Assembly (NCBI RefSeq): GCF_047675955.1
Contig: NC_132925.1
Location: forward strand, 69,383,622-69,447,621
DNA from: Chlorocebus sabaeus
Taxonomy: Eukaryota; Chordata; Mammalia; Primates; Cercopithecidae
DNA: 64,000 bases
Direction: 5' to 3'
Position 1 is the first letter of the stretch, and each line of letters opens with the position of its first letter. Of the stretch, positions 35,362 through 46,869 are shown one piece after another. A program made the position numbers and the translations under genes. The notes under the pieces are model-generated. The model searched no databases and was not told the DNA's origin. It was given only the letters and a program-made list of their open reading frames with translations.

Positions 35362-35664
35362 GGCCGGGCATGCTGGCTCACGCCTGTAATCCCAGCACTT
35401 TGGGAGGCTGAGGCGGGCAAACCACCTGAGGTCGGGAGTTCGAGACCAGCCTGACCAACATGGAGAAACCCTGTCTCTACTAAAAATACAAAATTAGCCG
35501 GGTATGGTGGCACATGCCTCTAATGCCAGCTACTCCAGAGGCTAACGCAGGAGAATCACTTGAACCTGGGAGGCAGAGGTTGTGGCGAGTCGAGATGGTG
35601 CCATTGCACTCCAGCCTAGGCAACAAGAGCAAAACTCCATCTCAATAATAATAATAATAATAAT
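35362..35664 (+). mobile_element. AluS inserted in the HAL1-like element
   Basis: Full Alu from ggccgggcatgctggctcac to an (aat)n tail; it splits the HAL1-like sequence between 'aagtcatcat' and 'gccatcatcataaaaatgc', with catcat shared at both edges as a short TSD. Confidence 0.93.
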
Positions 35665-36983
35665 GCCATCATCATAAAAATGCTTCAACAAGCAGTTATG
35701 AACATACTCAAAACAATTTTTAAAAATAAAAATAAATTTCTACAGAGAAAGATAAGATATAAAGAAGAACCAAATGAAAAATTTTAAACTGAAAAACACA
35801 ATAACTGAAAATTGAAAACTCAGTGAATAGGCTCTATAGCAAAATGGAGGAGTCAGAGAAAATAACCATTGAACTTGAAGGTAAAACAACAGAAACTGGC
35901 CATGCTGAAACGAAATTGAAAACAAAATGTACAGAGTTTCAAGAATGTACTGGACCATAATGAGAAATCTAACTTGTGTGTCATCAGAGTTCCAGAAGAG
36001 AAAGAGAGTGGGGCTGGAAAAAGTATCCAAAGAAATAATGATTCAACTTCTAAATGTAGCACAAGACATAAACATACAGATTCAAGAAGCCTATTATAGT
36101 AAACCCCAACAAGAAAACCTAAATAAATATACACCAAGACATATTATAGTCAAACTTCTAGAAATTAAAAACAAAGGAAAACTTGAAAACAGCAAGAAAA
36201 AACTCTTCCTTATAGGAGAAAAACAAATGGTAGCAGATTTATTATCAAAAATGATGAAGGACAGAAAGAAGTGGAACATTTTCTACAACGGGAAGAAGAG
36301 AATGCTGGGCCCAGAATTCTAAGTCTAGTGAAAATATCTTTTGGAAATGAAAGGAGAATAATGACATTCCTAGGTAAAGGAAAACAGAATGTTCAATCAG
36401 AAGACATGCTCTTAAAAAATGACTAAAGGGAGATTTATAAACAGAAAGGAAATGATAAGAGAAGAAATATTGGAATGTCAAGAAGGAAGAAAGAACAAAT
36501 ACAGTAAAATGTGGGTAAAGATAATACATTTTCTCCTCTTGCATTTCTAAATTATGTTTGACAGTTGAAATAAAGATCACAACATTGTTTAATGAAGTTC
36601 TAAATGTAGGAATAGGAAGGTTTTAAGACAATTATAAATGGATAAAAATAACAGAACTTAAAAGGAGGTAAGGTACCTAAATTTTACTTGAATTGGAAAA
36701 ACGACACCAGTAGACTGTGAAAAGTCATGTACATAAAATACACAACTGGAGCAACTGCTAGAAGAGTTATACAAAGAATTATACTTAAAAATACTACAGA
36801 TAAGTCGAAGTAGATAAATTTAAGTTCATGAAAATTTAAAACTTTTGATCTCTACAACACCCTGATGAGGAACTAGAAAGAAAAAATACAGGATGAGATA
36901 AAATATTTGTGAAACACATATGCAAAATGTACCAGCATCTAGAATATGTAAAGAGCTGTCAAAACTCAACATTAAAAAATAAT

Positions 36984-37259
36984 CTGGGCATGGTGGCTCA
37001 TACCTGTAATCCCAGCACTTTGAGAGGCCGAGGTGGGTGGGTCATCTGCGGTCAGGAGTTTGAGACCAGCCTGGCCAACATGGTGAAACCCCAACTCTAC
37101 TAATAATACGAAAATAAGCCAGGCACCTGTAATCCCAGCTACTTAGGAGGCTGAGGCAGCAGAATCACTGGAACCTGTGAGGTGAAGTTTGCGATGAGCC
37201 AAGATCACGCCATTGCACTTCGACATGGGCAACAGAGTAAGACTCCATATCAAAAATAA
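36984..37259 (+). mobile_element. Alu (S/J type)
   Basis: From ctgggcatggtggctcatac to 'gtaagactccatatc'. Small deletion in the linker/right arm ('ataagccaggcacctgtaat'). Its 3' end takes part in a 70-bp duplication. Confidence 0.9.
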
Positions 37260-37329
37260 GTATATAAATATATATATATAAATATCAAAAATAAATCTAT
37301 AAATATGTAAGACTCCATATCAAAAATAA
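37237..37329 (+). repeat. 70-bp tandem duplication of the Alu 3' end and tail
   Basis: The 23 bases from gtaagactccatatc through aaaaataa occur exactly at 37237-37259 and 37307-37329. Between them lies AT-rich tail sequence. Confidence 0.9.
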
Positions 37330-37377
37330 ATAAATATGTAAATAAAAATAAAATACATAAAATAAAATAAAACAAAT

Positions 37378-39975
37378 AATACCATCTCAGTCCACTCATC
37401 AACAGATTAAAGAATAAAAATTATGGAATCATATCAATTGATGCAGAAAAAGCATTTGATAAAATTCAACCCATTCATGATTTTAAAAACTCTCAGCAAA
37501 CTAGGAAAAGAGAGAGATTCTCAAAACTTGATTTAAAAAATCAACATAATGAAGAAAAAAACTTCTGATTATCTCAATAGACACATAAAAAGCATTTTAT
37601 GAAATGCAACACTGTCTTATGACAAAAACTCTCAACAGGCTAGGCGCAGAAGTAACATACCTCAGCATAATAAAGGCCATAAATGACAAACTCACAGGTA
37701 ACATCATATAGAATGGGGAAAACATGAAAGCCTTTCTTCAAATAACTGGAACAAAATAAGAATGCCCACTTTCACCACTCTTATGTACCCTAGTACTGGA
37801 AGTCCTAGCCAGAGAAGTCAGGCCAGAGAGAGAAATAATATGCAACTAATCTGGAAAAGAAGAAGCCAAATTATCCCTCTTTGCAGATGATATGAACTTA
37901 TATGTAGAAAAACCAGAAGACTCCCCCAAGAAACTCTTAGATTTGATAAACGAATTTATTAAGGTTGCAGGATACAAACAAATATGAAAAAATCAACAGC
38001 ATTTCTATACAACAGTAATTAGCTGAAAAAGAAATCAAGAAGGCAATCCATTTACAATAGCTATTTAAAAATAAAATACCTAGGAATAAATTTAACCAAG
38101 GAAGTGGTAGACTTCTACAAAACAAAAACAAAAAAAAAAGAAAAATAACAAAAACTACAAAACACTGATAAAACACATTGAGAGGATACAAACAAATGGA
38201 AAGACATTTTGTGTTCATGGATTGGAAGACTATCAATAAAATGATCATACAACCCAAAGTAATCTGCAGACTCAAGGCAATCCCTGTCAAAATACCAATG
38301 TAATTTTTCACGGAAAAAGAAAAAAAAATCATAAAATTCATATGGAACCAAAAAAAGAGCCTGAATAGCCAAAGCAGTCCTGAGCAAAAAGAACAAAGCT
38401 ATAAGCATTACATTACCTGAGTTCAAAATATATTATAAGTCTCTAGCGGTCCAAACAGCATGGTATTGGTATAAAAATAGACACGAAGACCAATGGAACA
38501 GAATAAAGAACCCAGAAATAAACCCATATATTTACAGCTAACTGATCTTCAAAACAGCTGACAAGGATTTACACTGGGGAAAGGACATCTTCAATAAATG
38601 GCTAGGAAAATTGCATAGCAACATGCAGAAAAATAAAACTGGAAGCATATCTCTCACTATTTAAAAAATCAACTCAAAATGGATTAAAGACTTAAACTTA
38701 AGACCCAAAACTATAAGGATACTACAAGAAAACCTAGGGAAAACTCTCCTGAGCATTGGTCTAGGCAAAAAGTTTATGACTAAGACATCTAATTCATTGG
38801 CAACAGAAACAAAAATAGACAAATAAGACTATATTAAACTAAAAAGTTCCTGCACGGCAAAAGAAATTATTAAGAGTGAGACACAACCTGTTGAATGGAA
38901 GAAAGTAGTTGCAAACTATCTGACAAATGACTAATATCCAGAATATACAAGGAACTCAAACAACTCAACAAGAAAAAGCAAAACAAAACAAATAACTCTA
39001 TTAAAAAGTGGGCAAAGGACATGAATAGACATTTCTCAAAAGAAGATATACAAATGGCCAACAGATACACGAAAAAATGCTCACCATTACTAATCATCAA
39101 GGAAATGCAAATCAAAATCACAGTGAGATATCATCTTATCCTAGTTAGAATGGCTATTACTAAACGATCAAAAATAACAGATGCTGATAAGGATGTAGAG
39201 AAAAGAGTAGTCTTATACACTGTTGATGGGGCTGAAAATTTCCATCATGGGAAACCAAATGGAGATTTTTCAAAAAATTAAACATAGAACTACCATATGA
39301 TCCAGCCATCCCACCACTGGGTATTTATCCAAAGGAAAGGAAATCAGTATATCAAAGGGTTACCTGCACTTACATATGTATTGCAGCACTATTCACAACA
39401 GCAAAGATATGGAATCAACCTAAATGTCCATCCACGGATGAATGGATAAAAAAAGTGTGGTGTATATATACAGTGGAATACTTTTTGACCATAAGAAAGA
39501 ATGAAATCATGTCATTTGCAGCAATATGGATGAAACTGGAGGTCATTATGTTAAGTAAAATATGTCAGGCACAGAGAGACATGAGTTCTTACTCATATGT
39601 AGGGGCTAAAAAAGTTTATCTTATGGAGGTAAAGAATAGAACTATAGATTCTAGAGACTGGAAAGTTGTGGGAATGAAAGGGGAAGCATAAAGAGAGGTT
39701 GGTTAATGGGTACAAGCTACAGCTAAATTGAAGGAGTAAGTCCTAGTGTTCAACAGCAGAGTATGATAAATACAGTTCATAACAATGTACTATATATTTT
39801 AAAATAGCTAGAGGAGAGGACTTGAAATGTCCCCAACACATAGAAATGATAAATACTTGAGGTGATGGATACCCTAAACAACCTGACTGGTTTGTTATAC
39901 ACTATAGGAATGTAACAAAATGTCACATGTACTCCGTAAGTAGGTACAGCTATTATGTATCAATTTTTTAAAATC
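37378..39975 (+). mobile_element. L1 LINE (L1MA/L1PB age), ORF2 3' half plus 3' UTR
   Basis: 5'-truncated L1. The RT region starts near 37430 ('gatgcagaaaaagcatttga'); the catalytic FADD segment is at about 37880 ('ctttgcagatgatatgaac', reading LFADDMN). Then 'ttcatggattggaagacta' (38214), 'tatccaaaggaaaggaaatc' (39327) and a 3' UTR ending near 'attatgtatcaattttt'. Many stops break ORF2, so only short frames remain. The poly(A) tail has decayed. Confidence 0.85.
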
Positions 39976-40327
39976 TACAAATACTTGTAGCTAACACAAT
40001 AGTTAATTACAAGAAACTGGACTCTTTTCCCCTAAGATCAGGAACAGGGCAAAATCTTCTCTCTCATTACTCATATTCAACATCATAGATGAAGCCTTAG
40101 ATAGTGCAATATGACAAAAAAAGAATATAAAAGGAATACAGGTAGGGGAAAAAATTAAACTGCTTTTGTTGACAGATGACATAATTGTCTTATAGAAAAT
40201 TTCAAAGAATTATCATTAATTACAACAAGCATTTTGAGAGAATTAAAAAAATTTTTCCTGTCATGCTCCAGAATTTTTTGATTTTCTGATATTAAAAGTC
40301 AGAAGGGAAGTAACAAAACTGTATGAA

Positions 40328-40381
40328 GTTTGAAGTATGAAACTATGAAAGTTTGAAGTATGAAACTATAAAAGTATGAAG
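40328..40381. repeat. 23-bp tandem repeat, ~2.4 copies
   Basis: Unit gtttgaagtatgaaactat plus gaaa at 40328-40350, repeated at 40351-40373 with one change, then a partial third copy. Confidence 0.9.
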
Positions 40382-41204
40382 GGAAGAAATAAAACTATCT
40401 TTACTCACAGATGACATGATTGTCTATCTAGAAAATCCCAAAGATTCCACCAAAACAGTTCTGGAACTAAGTGAATATAGTGAAGCTGTAGGATACAGCG
40501 TTAATATACAAAAATCAATTGCTTTCCTATATAAAAGCAATGGCTTTCAAATAACTGGAGTTGGAAAGATTAAAAATAATATAATTCATATTTAAAACAG
40601 ACGTTTATAATAGTACCAAAAATAAAATGCTGAGGTATAAATCTAACAAAATACATACAAGTCTGTGTATAGAAAACTTTAATTTAAAAAAATCAAAGAA
40701 AATCTACATAAATGGAAAGATGTGCTGTGTTCATGGATTGGAAGACTTAATGTCAATTCTTACCAGAAGAATCAATCTACATTTTCAACACAATTCAATA
40801 AAAATTACAGCAAGATATTTTCTAGATATTGACAATAATTCTAAAGTTTATACAGAAATGCAAATGACCTACGGTAGCCAATATAATATTGAAGAATAAA
40901 GTTGGAGGACTCAAACTACCCAAATTCAAACTTACTATAAAACTACAGTGATCAAGACAGTGTGGTGTTGGTGAAAGAATAAACACATAAATCAACAGAA
41001 CATAGCAGAGAGCCCAGAATTAGACCCACACAAATAGAGGCAAGCAATATTTGACAAAGGCACAAAGGTAATTCAATAGAGAGAAGATAATGTTTCAACA
41101 AATGGCATTAGAAAATGGATGCCAATACACAAAAAAAGTTAGATACAGATCTTAACTTCACACGAATATCAACTCAAAATGGACCATACATCTAAATGCT
41201 CTGA

Positions 41205-41465
41205 GTTCGTTATTAAAAATTTGAAAGCTATAGAAAATTATAGATGATAAATAAAGACAATCTACAAATTTTTTTCACTCAGGCAAGTTACATTGTTAAT
41301 GTTCAGAATATTTCCTAACAGTCTTCCTCTGTGCATTTTAATTTAATTGGCATCATGCTGCCCGTATAGTTTTATTTATTCGCTATTATTAGGTTTAACA
41401 TTAAATGTTTTTAATGTCATTAAAAAGCTTCACAAATATCATTCTAATAACTGTATAGTATTCTT
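41205..41465 (-). mobile_element. L1M 3'-end fragment nested in the L1 at 39985-42660
   Basis: Reverse complement is similar to 32610-32885 over ~250 bases. The L1 ORF2 reading resumes after it, so it is a nested insertion. Edges are approximate, and no TSD was found. Confidence 0.6.
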
Positions 41466-43966
41466 ATTGGATCCTGTTGAAGTAAATAAGAAAACATTGG
41501 ATAAAATATATGTGCTTTGAATTTGAGGATGAATTTTCAGATATAATAACAAAAGCACAATGCAAGAAGAAAACATTTTTAAAATAGAACTTACTATTAC
41601 TAAAATTAAACATTTCTGCTCTGCAGAAGACACTTAAGAAAATGAAAAGATAAATTATATACTGGAAGAAATATTTGCAGAAAACATATCTGATAGAAGA
41701 CTTGTATCCAAAATATAAAAATCTCTTCAAACTCAACAATAAAAAAAATTTTTTTAATGGGCAAAAATATTATCAAATAGACAAAAACAAAAAAACAAAC
41801 AAAAACAAACAAAAACCACAAAAAACAGACACTGACAAGGATATGGAGAAAAGGGAACTCTAGTACACTGTTTGTGGCAATTAAATTAGCACAGCCATTA
41901 TGAAAAACACTATGAAAGTTCCTCAAAAGTCTAAAAACAGAACTATAATGTAAAGCCAGCAATCCAAAAGAAAGGAAATCAGTAAGTCAAATAAATATAT
42001 GCTTTCCAATATTTAATACAGCACTATTCACAACAGTCAAGCTATGGAATCCACCTAAATGCTCATCAACAGATGAATGGATAAAGAAAATGTAGCATAT
42101 ATGCAAAATGGAATATAATTTAATCATAAAAATAATGAAATCCTGTCATTTGCAGCAACACGGATGAGCTTGGAGGACATTAGGTTAAATGAAAAAAGCC
42201 AGGCACAGAAAGACAAATATCACATGTTCTCACTCATATATGGAAGCTAAAAAAGTTGATCTCTTTGTTTTAAGTTGATGTTTTCAATTAAAAAACCTTT
42301 TAAAGAATTTAAAAATTGATCTCATAAAAGTAGAGAGTAGAATGATAGTTACCAGAGGCTAGGAAAGATGGGGGAAAGGATGGGTAAAAAGAAGTTGATT
42401 AATTGGTATAAAACATTCAATTCGATAGAAATAGTAAGTTCTAGTGTTTGATACCACAGTAGGGTGACTATAGTTGTCAGTAATTTATTGTATATTTCAA
42501 AGTACTTGGAAGAAAAGGTTTGTGTTCTCAACACAAATAAATGATAAATGTTTGAGGTGATGGAAAGAATTCTCAATTACCCTGATTTAATCATTACTTA
42601 TTATATGAATTTGCCAAAACACCACAGATACTCCATAAATATGTACAATTATATATTCATACAATGTTTTTGGAACTCAAAGGATACATGAACAAAAGTA
42701 CTGAACAGAAACCTCAGTAAAGAAAAATATACAGATGACAAATAAGAATATAAAAATATGCTCAACCTCATTTGTCACTAAGAAAATGCAAATTAAAACA
42801 ATGAAAAGTAACACTACACATATATTAGAATGGTTATAATTCAAAATATAATAATTAAGAGCACAATTACTGAAAAAGAAATGGAGCAACAAAGCTCCAC
42901 TATATTACTCATGGGAATGAAAAATGGTACAATCACTTTTAAAAACAGTTCAGCAGCTTCTTACAAAGCTAAAAACAGTCTTACCATATGATTCAGCAAT
43001 TGTGTTACCCAACTGATTTGAAAAGTTATGTCCACACAAAAGCTTGCACATGGGTTTTTATGACAAATTATTTACAATTGCTAAAAAATGATAACCAACA
43101 AGATGTCCTTCATTGGAGAATTAATAAACAAATGGTGGTGTATCCATACTGTGGAATATTATTCAGTGCTAAAAAGAAATGAGCTATCAGGCAAAAAACA
43201 AAAAACAAACAAAAAAAAAAAACCATAAAAACACGAATGAAACAAAACAGAAAAACAGACATGGAAGAATCACCAATATATTTTAATAAGTTTAATGAAG
43301 CCAATGCAAAAAGGCTACCTACTACATAATTCCAATTATATCACACTTTGGAAAAAAGTGAAATATAAGATCAGAGATTTCCTGGTCTTTGAAGAGAGAC
43401 AAGGAGGATTGAAAAGGTAACGCACAAGGGATTTTTAAGCCAGCAAAAATATTCTGTAAGGGTCAATATATAAGTACCCAAAGAACTTTACAGCACAAGG
43501 GAGCAACTTTAATATATGTAAATTTAAAAAAAATAGGAGGTCAAGAAATCTCCCCAAAAATTGAAGAAAGTGACAAAACAATCAGTGCATCACAAATGTA
43601 TAAAGCCACCTCACTGAAGAGGATGGGAGGAAAGATACTGCTCAGAGTAACTTTAGAACTGAATGGGCTCTGTAAGATGAGAGGCAAAAGAAACTACACC
43701 TAAGTGCTGAACTCTAGTTGATAAAGTTGTTTCCTGAAAGGGTACAGGTTAACAATTCTGAAACACAAATGTTCACTAGACTTAACAAGTAAGTGGATTC
43801 CAAATAGGAGTAGTCAGCTTTCTCACTACTGGAATATGAGTTTACAGATAAGAAATGGGGAGGCTCTGATAATACATGTGGTCATAAGAGTTTGGTACGT
43901 TAGAATAAATTCATAATTCATGGTGAATCTAATATAGGTACAGATTGTGACATATAGAAATATTTA

Positions 43967-44041
43967 TGGATATATGTACATTTGGGATGTGTGTGTACAT
44001 ATATACATGCATAGATACATATATACATACACATATACATG
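43967..44041. repeat. (TACATA)n-like simple repeat
   Basis: Mixed tata/cata repeats inside the L1MB 3' UTR. Confidence 0.8.
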
Positions 44042-44169
44042 TGGAGAAAAGTATGGAGCATTTTATGATGCCAGAAAGTAAGAAAGTGCTTTTAGGATGG
44101 CAAAAATATTCTGTATATTATTGCAGTGGTGGATATATGACACACTGTATTTTTGAAAACCGATAGAAC

Positions 44170-44491
44170 GGCCGGGCGCGGTGGCTCAAGCCTGTAATCC
44201 CAGCACTTTGGGAGGCCGAGACGGGCGGATCACGAGGTCAGGAGATCGAGACCATCCTGGCGAACACGGTGAAATCCCGTCTCTACTAAAAATACAAAAA
44301 AAAAAAAAAAAAAAACCACTAGCCGGGCGAGGTGGCGGGCGCCTGTAGTCCCAGCTACTCCGGAGGCTGAGGCAGGAGAATGGCGTAAAAACCCGGGAGG
44401 CGGAGCTTGCAGTGAGCTGAGATCCGGCCACTGCACTCCAGCCTGGGCGACAGAGCCAGACTCCATCTCAAAAAAAAAAAAAAAAAAAAAA
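44170..44491 (+). mobile_element. AluY, Old World monkey type, with TSD
   Basis: Complete, little-diverged Alu with most CpGs intact. Lineage bases: 'ggctcaagcctg', 'gaatggcgtaaa', 'gagatccggccactgc'. Exact 15-bp TSD gaaaaccgatagaac at 44155-44169 and 44492-44506. The mid-element A-run is 20 A (44296-44315) and the tail 22 A, both consistent with a recent insertion. Confidence 0.97.
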
Positions 44492-44694
44492 GAAAACCGA
44501 TAGAACTTTACAGCACAAAGAATGAACCTTAATACATGTAAATTTTTAAAAACACATTTGTGAGGTCAAGATATCCCAGAAAAAAATGTAAAGAATGTGG
44601 CAAAACAATCTGAGTGCATTACAAGTGGATAACACAATCTCATTGAAAGAGATGGGGCAATTATAGTAGAAATGAGCATAAAATTAGAAGGAAT

Positions 44695-45570
44695 ATAAGG
44701 GAAAACAGGCACTGTGGAAAAGAGTAAGAGACATGGAGGACAGAGAGAAAACAAACTACAGTAAAGTGAAATAAAGCTCAGATTAAAAACATAAAAGCTG
44801 TAGAATGTAGGAAAAGGAGATGTAACATCTGCACTATCAGAGTCCTGCAAAAGAAGAAGATTACAACAACAGGAAATAAAGGTAAAGATTTAATGCAAGA
44901 AAAATGTCCTGGACAAAATAGGACTTGAACCTCCTTAAAAGAAGGACATGCCATATACCACAGAACACTAGCCAGAACCAGCTTACACCAACATAAATCT
45001 TAGTGAATTTCTTGCATTTTAAAGACAGAATTTTTAAAAAGGAATCTTTGGGGTAGTAAGAGAAAAAGTTCAAGCCGCTTGTTAAAGGGAGAAAATATAA
45101 AGTTGGCCTTGAATTTCTTCACTTTTAACTACAAAACAAAACAGAAGACGTTTGTTGAGCAGCATCTACAAAATACTCAAGGAAGTAAAGTGTAATCCAA
45201 AGATTTTTATATCCAGCCGAACTGCCCTTCAAGGATAAGGCTGTTAAAATGCACACATACACACACAGTTTTAGACAATCAATAACTCCAGTTTATTTTT
45301 CTCATGAGCCTTTATTGATGAAACTACCAGAGGATTAACTTCTCCCAACAGATAACTGGGGAAACTATGGTAAAAGGACAACTAGTGGGCACTGGAAAAG
45401 GTTTAACTGTAGAAATAAAACTGAAATAAATGCAGGAATTATGTGCAAAGAACAAAACATAAACTATACATGCTGTACACTGTAGGAACAATAGAAATAG
45501 TAAGTATTAGAAGGGAAGGGGGCAGGAAGGAAAGAAATGTCAACAGATAAGATCTCAAGAAAATTAAAAA
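44695..45570 (+). mobile_element. HAL1-like / L1M ORF1 3' part
   Basis: 'agagaaaaagttcaagccgc', 'ttgaatttcttcacttttaa', 'atactcaaggaagtaaagtg' and 'tttttatatccagccgaact' follow the end of an L1M/HAL1 ORF1 segment, then 'tcccaacagataactgggg' continues into the 3' part. No coding frame left. Confidence 0.6.
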
Positions 45571-45718
45571 CATGTATACATTTTTTAAAAGGCCATAACC
45601 AAACTAAATAGACAAAAAGGCTAGAAATATATCTGCAGCTCATACTACATAAAATGCCCGTGTAAAATTTAAAAAAATCAACAAATATGTGGAAAATGTC
45701 ATAAACAGATAATTCACA

Positions 45719-45767
45719 CTCTCTTTCTCTCTCTCTCTCATGCACACACACATGCACACACACACAG
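45719..45767. repeat. (CT)n / (CA)n simple repeat
   Basis: ctctctctctctc followed by two short (ca)n runs. Confidence 0.92.
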
Positions 45768-45947
45768 CGTAATAACACAACTGTAAAAAAACAGCTTTAA
45801 AAAAAGATAAATCACACATGCTAATGAGGGTCATGGAAATGGACATTCTCAAACAGTGCTAGTGACATTGCAAATTAAAATGGCTCTTGAAAAGCACTGT
45901 ATCAAATATCTAAGCTATTTGTAGTAAAACTTTAAAATGTTCACCCC

Positions 45948-46260
45948 GGCCGGGCGCGGTGGCTCAAGCCTGTAATCCCAGCACTTTGGGAGGCCGAGAC
46001 GGGCGGATCACGAGGTCAGGAGATCGAGACCATCCTGGCTAACACAGTGAAACCCCGTCTCTACTAAAAAAAAAAAAACACAAAAATCTAGCCGGGCGAG
46101 GTGGCGGGCGCCTGTAGTCCCCGCTACTCGGGAGGCTGAGGCAGGAGAATGGCGTAAACCCGGGAGGCGGAGCTTGCAGTGAGCTGAGATCCGGCCACTG
46201 CACTCCAGCCCGGGCGACAGAGCAAGACTCCGTCTCAAAAAAAAAAAAATAAAATAAAAT
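45948..46260 (+). mobile_element. AluY, Old World monkey type, with TSD
   Basis: Second young Alu with the same lineage bases as 44170-44491 (ggctcaagcctg, gaatggcgtaaa, gagatccggccactgc). Exact 14-bp TSD aaaatgttcacccc at 45934-45947 and 46261-46274. Tail is A-run plus (aaaat)n. Confidence 0.97.
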
Positions 46261-46309
46261 AAAATGTTCACCCCAAAAATGTTCATGCACATACATAGTC
46301 CTCTTCTAT

Positions 46310-46722
46310 TTTAATAGTTATTGTAAATGGGATTACCTCTTCGATTTCTTCTTGGTGTATAGAAATGCTACTGATTTTTGACTGTAGATGTCATACTCTG
46401 AAACATTACTGAATTCATTTATCAGTTTTAAGAGTCTTTTTTTTTTTTAGTGGAGTCTTTAGGTTTTTCTAGGTATAAGATTATATTATCAGCAAAGGGG
46501 ACTAATTTACTTTCTCTTCTTCCGTTTGGATGCCTCTTCTTTCTTTCTTTCCTCATTCTCTGGCTAGGATTTCCAGTACTATGTTGAATAACAGTGGTGA
46601 AAGTGAGCATCCTTGTCTTGTTCCAGTTCTTAACGGAAAGCCTTTCCAGTTTTGCCCATTCAGTATGATGTTAGCTGTGGGTTTGTTGTATATGGCCTTC
46701 GTTATTTTGAGGTACACTCCTT
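46310..46722 (-). mobile_element. L1 ORF2 reverse-transcriptase fragment, inverted
   Basis: On the minus strand, one frame (46553-46765) reads RTGTRQGCSLSPLLFNIVLE, the conserved L1 RT segment; a second frame (46428-46610) holds FADNIILYLE, the catalytic FADD with its second Asp changed to Asn. The two lie in different frames, so at least one frameshift separates them. 5'- and 3'-truncated; no tail or TSD. Confidence 0.85.
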
Positions 46723-46869
46723 CTCTGCCACTAGGCAATTTTTGTTGGCTTTCTGCAATTACCATACGCTTTTATTTCTCTCTGTTTTCTATTCTTCTTT
46801 TCCTTTTAATCTATTATTTTATTTTTTCATTCCCCTTTGTCTTCACTATGGTCTATCTGTTAGTCCCTG

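Larger units (their letters stand above)
34437..36983 (+). mobile_element. HAL1-like / L1M 5' half, plus strand
   Basis: 5' region begins 'cttttagcaagatggcatag'. After the nested Alu come 'aaaaatgcttcaacaagca' and 'gatataaagaagaaccaaat', then a 131-codon open frame (35927-36322), a relic of the L1-type ORF1 C-terminal (nucleic-acid chaperone) region with 'VSKEIMIQLLNVAQDINIQI' and 'PRHIIVKLLE'. After it, 'caccagtagactgtgaaaag' continues the 3' part. A short ORF2-end-like stretch (36830-36980) precedes the next Alu. No RT domain. Confidence 0.68.
39985..42660 (+). mobile_element. L1 LINE (L1M age), ORF2 3' half plus 3' UTR, interrupted
   Basis: ORF2 landmarks run in order: 'cccctaagatcaggaacagg' (40030), 'acagatgacatgattgtc' (40406), 'tcatggattggaagactta' (40732), 'atcaactcaaaatggacc' (41169), then after a break 'ctctgcagaagacactta' (41618), 'ttgtatccaaaatataaa' (41702), and a 3' UTR ('agtagggtgactatagttgt', 42461). 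The break at 41205-41465 holds an inverted L1M piece. The RT Asp-Asp segment occurs twice (about 40168 and 40403). All frames are broken. Confidence 0.8.
42665..44690 (+). mobile_element. L1MB-type LINE, ORF2 end and long 3' UTR
   Basis: ORF2 C-terminal landmarks 'accatatgattcagcaattg' (42982) and 'gtggaatattattcagtgct' (43151), then an L1MB-like 3' UTR: 'actgaatgggctctgtaaga', 'gttgataaagttgtttcctg', 'ctcactactggaatatgag'. Related 3' UTR blocks appear twice (about 43430-43640 and 44090-44680, both with 'gcaaaaatattctgta' and 'gaactttacagcacaa'). Split by AluY at 44170-44491. Confidence 0.75.
45620..46310 (+). mobile_element. L1MC-like ORF2 C-terminal fragment (probable)
   Basis: 'cattctcaaacagtgctagt', 'gcaaattaaaatggctcttg' and 'actttaaaatgttcacccc' resemble an old L1 ORF2 end; interrupted by the AluY at 45948-46260 and containing a CT/CA simple repeat. 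Confidence 0.5.

Noticed and set aside
37937..38341. 134-codon minus frame rich in Phe, Leu and Ile
   Set aside because: Antisense of an A-rich L1 ORF2; hydrophobic look comes from poly-T-rich codons and not from real membrane segments.
41606..41962. 118-codon hydrophobic minus frame
   Set aside because: Antisense of A-rich L1 sequence.
46008..46296. Two overlapping minus frames of 94 and 85 codons
   Set aside because: Both are antisense readings of the AluY at 45948-46260.
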